This document shows positions 33,508 to 42,634 of a stretch of DNA of 64,000 nt, one piece after another. The position numbers were made by a program, and so were the translations under genes. This DNA comes from Polymorphobacter multimanifer (GTDB lineage Bacteria; Pseudomonadota; Alphaproteobacteria; Sphingomonadales; Sphingomonadaceae): positions 1-64,000 of the forward strand of contig NZ_JACIIV010000014.1 in the NCBI RefSeq assembly GCF_014205635.1, read 5' to 3'. The notes under the pieces were generated by a model. The model made no database searches, was not told where the DNA came from, and saw nothing but the letters and a program-made list of their open reading frames with translations. Every line of letters starts with the position of its first letter. Within the stretch, counting starts at the first letter, position 1.

Positions 33508-34710
33508 ATGACCTTTGCCTCGCCTTTTCTCGCCACGCTCGAAAGCCGTGGTTTCATCCACCAGTTGACCGACGCGGGCGCGCTCGATGCGGCGGCGGCG
33601 GAGGGCATGATCACCGGCTATATCGGCTTCGATTGCACCGGGCCCAGCCTGCATATCGGGCATCTGGTGTCGATCATGATGCTGCGGCACCTGCAGGCGG
33701 CCGGGCATCGGCCGATCGTGGTGATGGGCGGCGGCACCACCAAGGTGGGGGACCCCAGCGGCAAGGACGATGCGCGGCCGCTGCTCGATGATGCGGCGAT
33801 TGCGGCCAACATGGCGAGCATCCGCACGGCGTTCGAGCGGTTCGTGGTGTTCGGGGACGGGCCCAGCGATGCGGTGATGGTCAACAATGACGATTGGCTG
33901 TCAACGATTTCCTATGTGCCGTTCTTGCGCGAGATCGGGCGGCATTTCTCGATCAACCGGATGCTGACCTTCGACAGCGTCAGGCTGCGGCTCGACCGCG
34001 AGCAGCCGCTGAGCTTTCTCGAATTCAACTACATGATCGTGCAGGCCTATGATTTCCTCGAGCTCAACCGGCGGTTCGGCTGTGTGCTGCAGATGGGCGG
34101 CAGCGACCAATGGGGGAATATCGTTGGCGGGGCCGACCTTATCCGCCGGGTGGAGGGCAGGCAGGCCTGGGGGCTGACGACGCCGCTGATCACCCGCGCC
34201 GATGGCTCGAAGATGGGCAAGACCGCGGCCGGGGCGGTGTGGCTCAACCGCGATCTGCTGCCGGACTTCGACTATTGGCAGTTGTGGCGGAACACCGATG
34301 ACCGCGATGTGGCGCGGTTTTTGAAGCTGTTCACCGACCTGTCGCTGGCCGAGATCGACGGCGTGATGGCAGGCGACATCAATGCCGCCAAGGTGCGGCT
34401 GGCGACCGAGGCGACCGCACTCTGCCGGGGCCAGGAGGCTGCAGATGCCGCTGCGGCGACGGCGGCGGCGACCTTTGGCGGCGGTGCGGGAGAGGCGTTG
34501 CCGAAGTTTGCGGTGGCCGAACCGGTAACGATTCTCGATGCGCTTGTCGGGCTCGGCTTTGCCGCCAGCAAGGGTGAGGCGCGGCGGCTGGTGGCGGGCG
34601 GCGGCGCGCGGGTCGATGGCGAAGCCGTTGTCGATGAGGGCGTGATGGTGGGGCCGGGGGGAAAGGTTTCCGCGGGCAAGAAGCGGCACGGGCTGATCAT
34701 CGCCGTTTAG
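33508..34710 (+). CDS. tyrS: tyrosyl-tRNA synthetase
   Basis: 400 residues. HIGH at residue 49 (in GPSLHIGHLV) and KMGKT replacing KMSKS are the class I signatures; YMIVQAYDF and GGSDQWGNI bind tyrosine. The S4 RNA-binding domain occupies the C-terminus (about 335-400, GFAASKGEARRLV). I chose ATG 33508 (MTFASPFL) rather than 33496, since it matches the usual family start. The stop overlaps that of the convergent TPR gene by 4 bp. Confidence 0.95.
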   Translation: MTFASPFLATLESRGFIHQLTDAGALDAAAAEGMITGYIGFDCTGPSLHIGHLVSIMMLRHLQAAGHRPIVVMGGGTTKVGDPSGKDDARPLLDDAAIAANMASIRTAFERFVVFGDGPSDAVMVNNDDWLSTISYVPFLREIGRHFSINRMLTFDSVRLRLDREQPLSFLEFNYMIVQAYDFLELNRRFGCVLQMGGSDQWGNIVGGADLIRRVEGRQAWGLTTPLITRADGSKMGKTAAGAVWLNRDLLPDFDYWQLWRNTDDRDVARFLKLFTDLSLAEIDGVMAGDINAAKVRLATEATALCRGQEAADAAAATAAATFGGGAGEALPKFAVAEPVTILDALVGLGFAASKGEARRLVAGGGARVDGEAVVDEGVMVGPGGKVSAGKKRHGLIIAV

Positions 34711-36020
34711 CGGTCGGGCTGGGCGAGCCTTTCCTGCGCCTGCGCTTCGGCGGCCATGTCGCTGGCGCGGTAGACGATCGCCGCGACGCGGTGGAGATCC
34801 TTGGTGCGCCATTGGGAGGCGAGCACCGTCTCGATCATTGCCCGGGCTTCGACGGTGCGGCGATTCCCGAGCAGGGCTTCGGCGAGCTTGATCTTGGCTT
34901 CGCCGAACGGGCGGGCCGTGTGGTTCTGCTCGGCCAGCCGCAGCGCGCACGGCCAATCGGAGTTGGCGGCGCAATGGTCGATGGCGTGGCCATAGGTGGC
35001 TTCGGGAAATTGCTCGAGCCGCTTGGCCCAGATGGCGGATGCGCGGGCATGGAGCTGGCGGGCTTCCGCAGTGTTTCCCTTTGCCTCGGCAATGCCGGCG
35101 AGCGCGTCGATGAATTCGGGGTGGCCGGTGCGACGGACGATGGCCTGGTAGAGTTTTTCCGCCTCCTGCGTCTTGCCCTGCAGAGTGAGCACTTCGGCGA
35201 TATGCTCCTCGATGAGCCAGCGGCCGGGGAAAAGCTCATCGGCCTTGCGGAAATGGTCCATTGCTGCATCGAGGCGACCGCGATCGAGGTTGACGATGCC
35301 GCGCTGGAGCTGGAGATAGCCACGCGTTTGCGGGGTGGGCCAGCGATAGGCGCGCTCGGCCTGGACGAAATGCGCTTCGGCGCGGTCCGGCGCGCCGGTG
35401 CGGGCGGTGTGGATGGCGCGGCGGAAGCCGGTGCTTCCCGGCACAAGCGCATCGGCCTCGTCATAATGGCCGAGGGCTGCCTGATACTCGCCCCGGTAGA
35501 AGGCGATATCGCCGCGCATTGCTGCCATCTCTGCCCGGTCGCCGATGTCGGGCGGCACCGCATAGCGGTCCATCGCGGCGAGTTGCGCTTCGGCGCCGGC
35601 GAGGCGGTGCATGGTGAATTCGAGGCTGGCGCGCATCATGTGCGGGCCGCTGCCCGGCATGGCGACCTTGAACGCCGTATCGAGGGCGGCCTCGGCGGCG
35701 GCATAATCATCATAATTTCCCGAAAGCTGCGCGCGGCCCAGATATTCCCCGGCAAGGATTTCGTGCATCAGCCACTGGTCGGGTGCTGCGCTGGCCGTAG
35801 CGCGTGCGTTGGCAACGGCCAGATCGGCGCGAGCAAGGGCATCAGCTTGGGAGCGTGGCAAGCCGCCGGACGCATAGGGCGAATCCGGCCATGTACCGAC
35901 CGAAGGCACCGAGCGTTCGCTGGCCAGCCGGTCGATCGCCCAAAGGGCAGCGATGGCCAGAAGTGCCAGCAGGCCCCATTTGAGGATGGCGGGCGGTGCG
36001 GGCGAGGTGGTGGCGGTCAT
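34707..36020 (-). CDS. membrane-anchored TPR protein
   Basis: 437 residues. One N-terminal transmembrane helix (about residues 12-30) precedes a periplasmic domain of repeated helix pairs: 34-residue TPR units with the W-L-G-Y-A-F-A-P pattern are visible, for example ALGHYDEADALVPGSTGFRRA and AMDHFRKADELFPGRWLIEE. TPR domains bind proteins. It starts 4 bp after the DUF4331 C-terminal gene and is third in that operon, so it may be a partner of the DUF4331 proteins. Start ATG 36020 was preferred over 36071, which would lengthen the cytoplasmic tail. Confidence 0.8.
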   Translation of the reverse strand: MTATTSPAPPAILKWGLLALLAIAALWAIDRLASERSVPSVGTWPDSPYASGGLPRSQADALARADLAVANARATASAAPDQWLMHEILAGEYLGRAQLSGNYDDYAAAEAALDTAFKVAMPGSGPHMMRASLEFTMHRLAGAEAQLAAMDRYAVPPDIGDRAEMAAMRGDIAFYRGEYQAALGHYDEADALVPGSTGFRRAIHTARTGAPDRAEAHFVQAERAYRWPTPQTRGYLQLQRGIVNLDRGRLDAAMDHFRKADELFPGRWLIEEHIAEVLTLQGKTQEAEKLYQAIVRRTGHPEFIDALAGIAEAKGNTAEARQLHARASAIWAKRLEQFPEATYGHAIDHCAANSDWPCALRLAEQNHTARPFGEAKIKLAEALLGNRRTVEARAMIETVLASQWRTKDLHRVAAIVYRASDMAAEAQAQERLAQPDR

Positions 36021-36024
36021 CCGC

Positions 36025-36741
36025 TCAGGACGGCAATGCGCAGATGGTGAGGCCGAGGCGCTGGAAATCATCGGCGAGCACGTTGGTGAGCAGGGTCAAG
36101 GTGTTGGCCAGCTCAGGCTCCCATTTTGCGGTCGCGTCGATGGCGGGGGTATCGTCGTTATAGGCATTCTTGCTGGGGTTGCCCGAGACGAGGGCCGTCG
36201 ACACCGCCGGCATGCCGGCGCGATCGACCCGGACATAGGCCGAGGCCGGATCGGTGCGGAAGCGGAAGTTGCTGCCGGCGCCGTTCGAGGTCGGCGGGTT
36301 GCCGAGCGGCGGGGCGAGGAAGGGAAAAGTCCCGGGAAGCGGCTGATCGATTCCGTTGGGATTGACGGGCAGCGCCGCAAAGGTCGTCACCGGATGCCGC
36401 CGCAGATCGAGGAAGATGGCCGCAAGGGTGATATCCACGACAGGATCGAGATAGCGGCGGCCATTGGGGAAGCCGGCGGGCTGGGTGAGATCGAGCTGCA
36501 GCGTATCGGGCACGACGAGACTGGCGACGGTGCGGCCGGGCACTGCGATCTGGTTTAGGCACGCAGTGACGTTGAAGTTGGCGGGTGTCGGGGCAGGGGT
36601 CGGTACCGGGGTGGGAGCCGGCCCGGGGGCCGGGGCCTGCGCCGATGGGGAAGGCGATGGCGAGCCATCGCTGCAGCCGGCCAGAAAGGCGGCGATTGCG
36701 ATGGCGGAGGCAACCGGGAGCGACAGTTTGTTGCTGGTCAT
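36025..36741 (-). CDS. DUF4331-type lipoprotein, C-terminal half
   Basis: 238 residues. A lipoprotein signal peptide ends FLAGC (Cys near residue 22). A Ser/Pro/Ala-rich linker follows, and then a domain with GRRYLDPVVDITLAAIFLDL, PPTSNGAGSNFRF and a final DDFQRLGL, resembling the C-terminal half of DUF4331 proteins. The preceding gene encodes the N-terminal half, so a protein usually made as one chain is here split in two, each with its own export signal. Function of DUF4331 is unknown. Confidence 0.7.
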   Translation of the reverse strand: MTSNKLSLPVASAIAIAAFLAGCSDGSPSPSPSAQAPAPGPAPTPVPTPAPTPANFNVTACLNQIAVPGRTVASLVVPDTLQLDLTQPAGFPNGRRYLDPVVDITLAAIFLDLRRHPVTTFAALPVNPNGIDQPLPGTFPFLAPPLGNPPTSNGAGSNFRFRTDPASAYVRVDRAGMPAVSTALVSGNPSKNAYNDDTPAIDATAKWEPELANTLTLLTNVLADDFQRLGLTICALPS

Positions 36742-36746
36742 GGCGG

Positions 36747-37397
36747 TTACCCCCTGATCCGTGCAGATGACGTCCAGAAATCGAGCGGCTGCCCGCGGTC
36801 GAGCAGCGGGCGCGGTATCGACAGGACGACGAAGGTGGAGTTGAGCCGCGCAAAGCGGTTGCGCTGGTTGTTGAACGACAGCGTGCCGGTGGCGCGGGAA
36901 TTGCGAAGCCCCTGGGGATCGAAGAAGAAGGGATCGTCGAAGACCCCGGCGCGGACGGTGATGCCGTTGCTGGTGACCAGGTTGCTTTCGACCGGGCCCT
37001 GGAGCGTGCCGACGCCGGGCAGGCCCCGCACCTCGATGCCCGGGTTGACGCCATCACGTCCGAACCTGATCTCGATCGGGATTTCGGTGTCGGCGCGCGA
37101 GCCGGTGTTGGAGATGTTGATCGTGTAGAGCACATCGGGATCGTAGAAGCCGGGCAGGCTGGTTGCCGATGGGCCGCCGAAGCCGATGGCAACATAGACA
37201 TTTGCGTCATCGTGGAAGGCGTAGAGATCGGCGATGTCGGCCGCCACATCGAAGCCCACCGTGTTGGTATCGCTGCCGGTGCGCGCCGGCGGATCGAAGT
37301 GATCGGCGGCGACGAGCGCGCGGTGGCCGACAAGGGCGACCCCGGCAATTGCGAGTGCGAAGGGAACGGCTGTTCTCAGCCAGCGTGCAAGTGCCAT
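36747..37397 (-). CDS. DUF4331-type exported protein, N-terminal half
   Basis: 216 residues. After a signal peptide (ALAIAGVALVGHRALVAA), it starts with ADHFDPPARTGSDTNTVGFDVAADIADLYAFHD, the standard opening of DUF4331. The rest is beta-rich and stops where the family's second half would begin. The gene is 5 bp upstream of the C-terminal-half gene and heads the operon with the TPR protein. The 37398-37528 stretch contains no gene that I can support. Confidence 0.78.
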   Translation of the reverse strand: MALARWLRTAVPFALAIAGVALVGHRALVAADHFDPPARTGSDTNTVGFDVAADIADLYAFHDDANVYVAIGFGGPSATSLPGFYDPDVLYTINISNTGSRADTEIPIEIRFGRDGVNPGIEVRGLPGVGTLQGPVESNLVTSNGITVRAGVFDDPFFFDPQGLRNSRATGTLSFNNQRNRFARLNSTFVVLSIPRPLLDRGQPLDFWTSSARIRG

Positions 37398-37528
37398 CCC
37401 TCTTCCCCCAAGAAAGACAGGCCGATCGATCGGCCTGATACGCCACTGCCTGCGAAGGTGTCAGATTCTCGTCGGAAAGTGAAGTTGCTGTCTGGCATCG
37501 TCGCGCGGATGTCCGCAGATACGGCCGG

Positions 37529-38017
37529 TCAGGCCTCCGGGTTGCGGCGGGCGGCTTCGATGGTGGCGATGTCGATCTTGCGCATCGGCATCATCGCTTC
37601 GAACACGCGTCTTGCCGTATCGCCGCCTTCCGCCAGGGCGTCGGTGAGGACGCGGGGGGTAATTTGCCAGTTGAGGCCCCAGCGATCCTTGCACCAGCCG
37701 CAGGCACTTTCCTGGCCGCCGTTGCCGACGATGGCATTCCAGTAGCGGTCGGTCTCCGCCTGGTTGTCGGTGGCGATCTGGAAGGAGAAGGCTTCGGACT
37801 GCGGGAAGTCCGGGCCGCCGTTGAGGCCGATGCAGGGGATGCCGCAGACGGTGAACATCGCGGTGAGCACATCGCCGGCCTTGCCCGCGGGATAATCGGC
37901 CGGGGCGCGGTGGACGGCGGTGACGTCGCTGTCGGGGAAGGTGGCGGCGTAGAAGGCAGCGGCCGCCTCGGCATCGCCGTTGAACCAGAGGCAGATGAGG
38001 TTTTTGGGCGTGGTCAT
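37529..38017 (-). CDS. PhnB-like VOC-family protein (PF06983 type)
   Basis: 162 residues. It opens LICLWFNGDAEAAAAFYAATFPDS, and contains GGPDFPQSEAFSFQIATD and the CGWCKDRWGLNWQITP block, the pattern of 3-demethylubiquinone-9-methyltransferase-like VOC proteins that have no methylase activity. Its substrate is unknown. It is downstream of a second VOC gene by 14 bp; both lie opposite a MarR-type regulator and are the probable targets. Confidence 0.88.
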   Translation of the reverse strand: MTTPKNLICLWFNGDAEAAAAFYAATFPDSDVTAVHRAPADYPAGKAGDVLTAMFTVCGIPCIGLNGGPDFPQSEAFSFQIATDNQAETDRYWNAIVGNGGQESACGWCKDRWGLNWQITPRVLTDALAEGGDTARRVFEAMMPMRKIDIATIEAARRNPEA

Positions 38018-38031
38018 CGCGGCGCCTTTCG

Positions 38032-38445
38032 TCAGGCCTGGCCGGGTTGCAGCACGGCCCAGTGGAGGCCGAACGGATCCTGCAGCATCCCCCAGTCATC
38101 GCCCCAGAACTGGTGCTGAAAGGGTTCGAGGACGGTACAGCCGGCGGCGACCGCCCGGTCCCACCAGCGTTGGCCGTCTTCCACCACCAGTTGCAGATGG
38201 CCGAAACCGGTCTCGATGCTCTTGCCCGGGCTGCCGTCCGGGTTGGTGCCGCCATGATCGGTCATCATCAGCGCGCCGCCGTTGATGAAGACCTGGGCGT
38301 GCATGATGCCGGGGGTGTCGTCGGGGTGGGGGGTTTGTTCGACCATGTCGGCGGCGAAGGCGGCGATGTAGAAATCACAGGCTTCGCGGGTGCGGCCTGC
38401 CATGGCGAGATAGGGGATGACGCCCTGGAAGCTGGGAGTGGCCAT
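38032..38445 (-). CDS. PhnB-like VOC-family protein (glyoxalase fold)
   Basis: 137 residues. VIPYLAMAGRTREACDFYIAAF opens the fold; GHLQLVVEDGQRWWDRAVAAG and DPFGLHWAV close it. I placed the start at ATG 38445 because GGAGAA precedes it; two earlier ATGs in frame lack a site. Glyoxalase-superfamily members bind metal and act on small electrophiles or antibiotics. First of two VOC genes on this strand, divergent from the marR-type gene by 53 bp that contain its operator. Confidence 0.88.
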   Translation of the reverse strand: MATPSFQGVIPYLAMAGRTREACDFYIAAFAADMVEQTPHPDDTPGIMHAQVFINGGALMMTDHGGTNPDGSPGKSIETGFGHLQLVVEDGQRWWDRAVAAGCTVLEPFQHQFWGDDWGMLQDPFGLHWAVLQPGQA

Positions 38446-38479
38446 CGAATTCTCCATTGCTCGTTGCATGCTCTAGTAT

Positions 38480-38495
38480 AGTTTGATATCAAACT
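38480..38495. promoter_or_regulatory. 16-bp perfect palindrome, likely MarR operator
   Basis: AGTTTGATATCAAACT is a perfect 16-bp palindrome within the intergenic region between the VOC pair and the MarR-type gene, 3 bp before the latter's start codon. MarR dimers bind such sites, so it probably serves autoregulation and repression of the VOC genes. Confidence 0.75.
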
Positions 38496-38498
38496 AAT

Positions 38499-38975
38499 AT
38501 GGTGAGTTCAACCCCCGAGCTTCTGACACCCGACCTTCTGCCACTCGAGACGGTTCATCATGTTCGCGACACCTGCCTGTGCCTGGCGACGCAGCGGGCG
38601 GCGCGGCGGCTGGCGCGGCATTTCGACAATGCGCTGCGGCGGTTCGACCTGACCAACAACCAGTTCTCACTGCTGGTGTCGATCAACCGGCCGGTGCCGC
38701 CGGCGATCGGCCAGCTGGCGCCGTTCCTGGCGATGAGCGCTTCGACGCTGACTGCCGCAGTGAAGCCGCTGGCGCGGCGCGGGCTGGTGATGATCGAGCC
38801 CGATGCCGAGGACCGCCGGTCGAAGCGGTTGCGGATCACGCCGGTGGGGGTGGCGCTGATGCGCGAGGCGGTGCTGGTGTGGCGCAGCGCGCATGCGGAC
38901 TATGAGCGGGGGCTGGCGGACGGCGCGGCGGACGCGTTGCGCGCGGCGCTGGCGGGGGTGGAGCCTGAAGGCTGA
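38499..38975 (+). CDS. MarR-family transcriptional regulator
   Basis: 158 residues. The winged helix-turn-helix reads PPAIGQLAPFLAMSASTLTAAVKPLARRGLV, followed by the wing DAEDRRSKRLRITP. MarR proteins repress nearby genes until a small aromatic or electrophilic ligand binds. The perfect palindrome at 38480-38495 ends 3 bp before the ATG, so no ribosome site fits and the mRNA may be leaderless. A terminator (39041-39070) follows. Confidence 0.88.
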   Translation: MVSSTPELLTPDLLPLETVHHVRDTCLCLATQRAARRLARHFDNALRRFDLTNNQFSLLVSINRPVPPAIGQLAPFLAMSASTLTAAVKPLARRGLVMIEPDAEDRRSKRLRITPVGVALMREAVLVWRSAHADYERGLADGAADALRAALAGVEPEG

Positions 38976-39040
38976 TGGATGAGCAACCGCCGATGCCCAA
39001 GCCGTCGGAGGATCTGGCCCTCACCGTCCCGCGCGCCCCT

Positions 39041-39070
39041 CCCTCTTCCGCGTTGCGGGAGAGGGGTTTT
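39041..39070 (+). terminator. rho-independent terminator after the marR-type gene
   Basis: CCCTCTTCCGC and GCGGGAGAGGG form an 11-bp stem with a GTT loop (one G-U pair), followed by GTTTT. It ends on the stop codon of the convergent lepA gene. Confidence 0.7.
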
Positions 39071-40877
39071 AGTTGGCGTCGCCCATCCGGAGGGCAGCGA
39101 TGAAGGCCTCCTGGGGGATGTCGACGTTGCCATATTGGCGCATGCGCTTCTTGCCCTCTTTCTGCTTGTCGAGGAGCTTGCGCTTGCGGCTGGCGTCGCC
39201 GCCGTAGCATTTGGCAGTGACGTCCTTGCGGAGTGCTGCGATGGTTTCGCGGGCGATGACTTTTCCGCCGATCGCGGCCTGGATGGGGATCTTGAAGAGG
39301 TGGCGGGGGATGAGATCCTTCATTCGCTCGCACATGTGGCGGCCGCGGGCTTCGGCGGCACCGCGGTGGACGATCATGCTGAGCGCGTCGACGGGCTCGG
39401 CGTTGACCATGATCGACATTTTCACCAGATCGCCCTCGCGGTGCCCGATCTGGTGGTAATCGAAGCTGGCATAGCCACGGCTGATCGACTTCAGCCGGTC
39501 GTAGAAATCGAAGACGACTTCGTTCAAGGGCAGCTCATAGGTGAGCTGGGCGCGGCCGCCGACATAGGTGAGGTTCTTCTGGATGCCGCGACGGTCCTGG
39601 CAGAGCTTGAGGATGGAGCCGAGATGCTCGTCGGGGACGTAGATGACGGCTTCGATCCAGGGCTCCTCGATGAGCTCGATGGTGCTCGGATCGGGCATGT
39701 CGGCGGGGTTGTGGAGCTCGAGCAGTTTGCCGTCGCGGAGCAGCATCTTGTAGACGACCGACGGGGCGGTGGTGATGAGATCGAGGTCGTATTCGCGGGT
39801 GAGCCGCTCCTGGATGATTTCGAGGTGGAGGAGGCCGAGGAAACCGCAGCGGAAGCCGAAGCCAAGGGCGGCGCTGCTTTCGGTTTCGAACGAGAAGCTG
39901 GCGTCGTTGAGGCGGAGCTTGCCGAGGCTGTCCCGCAACTTCTCGAAATCGGCGGCGTCGGTTGGGAAAAGGCCGCAGAACACCACCGGCTGCACGGTCT
40001 TGAAGCCGGGGAGCGGTTCGTTGGTGCGGCGGCGGACATCGGTGATGGTGTCGCCGACGTTGGTCTGCGCGACTTCCTTGATCTGCGCGGTGATGAAGCC
40101 GATTTCGCCGGGGCCGAGGGCATCGAGATATTCGAGCTTGGGGCGGAAGCAGCCGACACGGTCCACGAGATGCGTGGTGCCGGCGGCCATCATGACGATC
40201 TGCTGGCCCTTCTTGAGGACGCCGTCCATCACGCGGACGAGGATCACGACGCCGAGATAGGGATCGTACCAGCTGTCCACGAGCATCGCCTTGAGCGGTG
40301 CTTCGATGCTGCCCTTTGGCGGAGGGATATCGCGGACGATGGCTTCAAGGACATCCTCGATGCCGATTCCCGATTTGGCCGAGGTCATCACCGCATTTTC
40401 GGTGCTGAGGCCGATGACGTCCTCGATCTCCTTGCAGACGCGCTCGGGCTCGGCGGCGGGGAGATCGATCTTGTTGATGATCGGGATGATGACATGATCA
40501 TGCTCGATCGACTGGTAGACATTGGCCAGCGTCTGCGCCTCGACGCCCTGTGCCGCATCGACGACGAGGAGGGCACCTTCGCAGGCGGCCAATGAGCGGC
40601 TGACTTCATAGGCGAAATCGACATGGCCGGGTGTGTCCATCAGGTTGAGGACATAGGACTTGCCGTCTTTCGCGGTGTAGTTGAGGCGCACGGTCTGCGC
40701 CTTGATGGTGATGCCGCGCTCCTTCTCGATGTCCATGTTGTCGAGCACCTGCTCGGACATTTCGCGCGCGGTGAGGCCGCCAGTGGTCTGGATCAGCCGG
40801 TCGGCGAGAGTGGACTTCCCATGGTCGATATGGGCGATAATCGAGAAGTTGCGGATGGTTTCGAGCGCTGCGGTCAT
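39069..40877 (-). CDS. lepA: elongation factor 4
   Basis: 602 residues, full length. G1 [15 protein letters not shown]3 [16 protein letters not shown] and G4 NKIDLP are intact, and the C-terminal [16 protein letters not shown] is the LepA-specific end. This ribosome-bound GTPase acts in translation quality under stress. lepA is usually followed by lepB, but here a MarR-type gene lies convergent. Start at ATG 40877 is the family start. Confidence 0.97.
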   Translation of the reverse strand: MTAALETIRNFSIIAHIDHGKSTLADRLIQTTGGLTAREMSEQVLDNMDIEKERGITIKAQTVRLNYTAKDGKSYVLNLMDTPGHVDFAYEVSRSLAACEGALLVVDAAQGVEAQTLANVYQSIEHDHVIIPIINKIDLPAAEPERVCKEIEDVIGLSTENAVMTSAKSGIGIEDVLEAIVRDIPPPKGSIEAPLKAMLVDSWYDPYLGVVILVRVMDGVLKKGQQIVMMAAGTTHLVDRVGCFRPKLEYLDALGPGEIGFITAQIKEVAQTNVGDTITDVRRRTNEPLPGFKTVQPVVFCGLFPTDAADFEKLRDSLGKLRLNDASFSFETESSAALGFGFRCGFLGLLHLEIIQERLTREYDLDLITTAPSVVYKMLLRDGKLLELHNPADMPDPSTIELIEEPWIEAVIYVPDEHLGSILKLCQDRRGIQKNLTYVGGRAQLTYELPLNEVVFDFYDRLKSISRGYASFDYHQIGHREGDLVKMSIMVNAEPVDALSMIVHRGAAEARGRHMCERMKDLIPRHLFKIPIQAAIGGKVIARETIAALRKDVTAKCYGGDASRKRKLLDKQKEGKKRMRQYGNVDIPQEAFIAALRMGDAN

Positions 40878-40974
40878 GCGCCTGCTCTAGCAGGGTGGCG
40901 GATTGGCGCAATGCGGCGGGTTTGCGGGGAAGAAGGCTGTATCGAGTTCCAGCAGCTCGGCTCCGCAAGGTTGA

Positions 40975-41100
40975 GCCTCCGGCGGCTGGGGCCGCGGGCC
41001 CCAGACCCCGAAATTGTTTAGCGCCAAGGCTGTTTGCCGCTGATTTTGGCGAGATCGAAACATATGGGGTCTGGGGCCCGCGGCCCCAGCCGCCGGAGGC
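40975..41100. repeat. 126-bp inverted-repeat element with 35-bp perfect arms
   Basis: The left arm (40975-41009, beginning GCCTCCGGCGGCTGGGG) is matched base for base by the reverse complement in 41066-41100, with 56 bp between. Each arm also contains CTGGGGCC-GCG-GGCCCCAG, a nested hairpin. There is no coding sequence in it. It may be a MITE or REP-like mobile fragment; it lies between lepA and the ferredoxin reductase gene. The 40878-41197 gap has no other gene. Confidence 0.9.
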
Positions 41101-41197
41101 CATTGATAGCTTGATTGTCCATATCCCCAAGCCGTGCTTGCTTGACCGGGCGTTGCCGGCACGCTTTACGCGGCAGCACTTTCCATTGGAGGCCGCA

Positions 41198-42496
41198 TTG
41201 TCTTTGAAGATCGCCATCATCGGGGCCGGGCCGGCCGGCTTCTACACGGCCGAAGCGGCGCTGAAGCATTGGGGCGGGGCGGCGGAGGTGGACATCATCG
41301 ACCGGCTGCCGACGCCCTATGGGCTGATCCGCGCCGGGGTGGCACCCGACCACCAGTCGATCAAGGCGGTGACCAAGCGCTATGACGGCACGGCGGGAGG
41401 CCAAGGGGTGCGCTTCATCGGCAATGTCGAGGTGGGGCGCGATGTGAGCATCGACGAGCTTCGCGGGCTTTATGATGCGGTGGTGCTGTCCTTGGGTGCG
41501 CCGCTCGACAAGCCGATCGGGATTCCGGGGGATGATCTGCCGGGCGTGATCGGCTCGGCGGCGTTCGTGGGCTGGTACAATGGGCACCCGGATTTTGCGG
41601 GGCTGGAGGTGCCGCTGGGGCATCACGGCGTGGCGGTGATCGGCAACGGCAATGTGGCGATCGATTGCGCGCGGGTGCTGGCGAAGACGCCGGCGGAGCT
41701 CGCGACATCGGATATCGCCCAGCATGCGCTGATGGCACTGGAAGGGTCCGGGGTGCGCGATGTGCATATCGTCGGGCGCCGCGGGCCGCACCAGGCGAGC
41801 TTCACCACCAAGGAGGCGGGTGAGCTGGGGCATCTGGAGCGGGCACAGCCGCTGCTGCGCGCCGGTGACTTGCCGCCACTGGAGGAGGATGCCGCACTTG
41901 AGCCGGGGCATCGCAAGATGGTGACGCATCTGCGTGGGTTTGCGGCGGCCGAGCGGTCGGACAAGCCGGTGACGATCCATTTCGAGTTCTTTCGGCGGCC
42001 GGTTGCGGTGGAGGGGCATGACAAGGCGGAACGGCTGATCGTGGAGACGACGCGGCTGGAGGACGGGCGCGCAGTCGGCACCGGCGAGCTGCATGCGATT
42101 CCGTGCGGGCTGGTGATCGCGGCGATCGGCTATCGGACACCGCCGCTGGCGGGGGTGCCGTTTTCTGAACAGCTGGGGCGCTTCGAGAGCGATGCGGCGG
42201 GGCGGATCGGGGCGGGGCTTTATGCCAGCGGCTGGGCGCGGCGCGGGCCTTCGGGAACGATCGGCACCAATCGCCCCGACGGGTTCTCGGTGGTGGAGGC
42301 GATGGTGGCGGATGGGCTGGCGGGTGGCGCTGCCGGGGGTGCGGGGCTCGATGCGCTGCTCGCCTCACGCGGCGTGCGGGCGACGGGCTTTGCCGATTGG
42401 CAGGCGCTCGATGCCGCCGAAGTGGCGCGGGCGCGGCCGGGGGCGCCGCGCGAGAAGATCGTCGATATGGCGGAGATGCTGGCGCTGCTGGGGTGA
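41198..42496 (+). CDS. ferredoxin--NADP reductase, FprA/adrenodoxin-reductase type
   Basis: 432 residues. An FAD-binding GAGPAGFYTAEAAL at the N-terminus and an NADP-binding GNGNVAIDCARVLAK near residue 150 mark the adrenodoxin reductase family. LPTPYGLIRAGVAPDHQ and SGWARRGPSGTIGTN are also family blocks. The TTG at 41198 is used because GGAGG lies 6 nt upstream and no ATG fits before the Rossmann motif. It may reduce the 2Fe-2S ferredoxin encoded at 29 kb, which is the usual partner, but they are unlinked. Confidence 0.9.
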   Translation: MSLKIAIIGAGPAGFYTAEAALKHWGGAAEVDIIDRLPTPYGLIRAGVAPDHQSIKAVTKRYDGTAGGQGVRFIGNVEVGRDVSIDELRGLYDAVVLSLGAPLDKPIGIPGDDLPGVIGSAAFVGWYNGHPDFAGLEVPLGHHGVAVIGNGNVAIDCARVLAKTPAELATSDIAQHALMALEGSGVRDVHIVGRRGPHQASFTTKEAGELGHLERAQPLLRAGDLPPLEEDAALEPGHRKMVTHLRGFAAAERSDKPVTIHFEFFRRPVAVEGHDKAERLIVETTRLEDGRAVGTGELHAIPCGLVIAAIGYRTPPLAGVPFSEQLGRFESDAAGRIGAGLYASGWARRGPSGTIGTNRPDGFSVVEAMVADGLAGGAAGGAGLDALLASRGVRATGFADWQALDAAEVARARPGAPREKIVDMAEMLALLG

Positions 42497-42557
42497 GGGC
42501 AAACTGTGTGGTTGCGCGGGCCGGGCGGTGTGGCTATAGCGCCGGTTCCGCTGGCGT

Positions 42558-42634
42558 CGGGGCGTAGCTCAGCCTGGTAGAGCGCTGCCTTCGGGAGGCA
42601 GAGGCCGGAGGTTCGAATCCTCTCGCCCCGACCA
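42558..42634 (+). tRNA. tRNA-Pro (anticodon CGG)
   Basis: CGGGGCG and CGCCCCG pair as the acceptor stem; the D arm is GCTC-AGCCTGGTAG-AGC. The anticodon loop is TTCGGGA inside CTGCC/GGCAG, giving anticodon CGG, which reads CCG proline codons. The T arm is GGAGG-TTCGAAT-CCTCT, and the gene encodes ACCA. Its last 32 bases plus 4 flanking bases recur 84 bp downstream. Confidence 0.95.
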
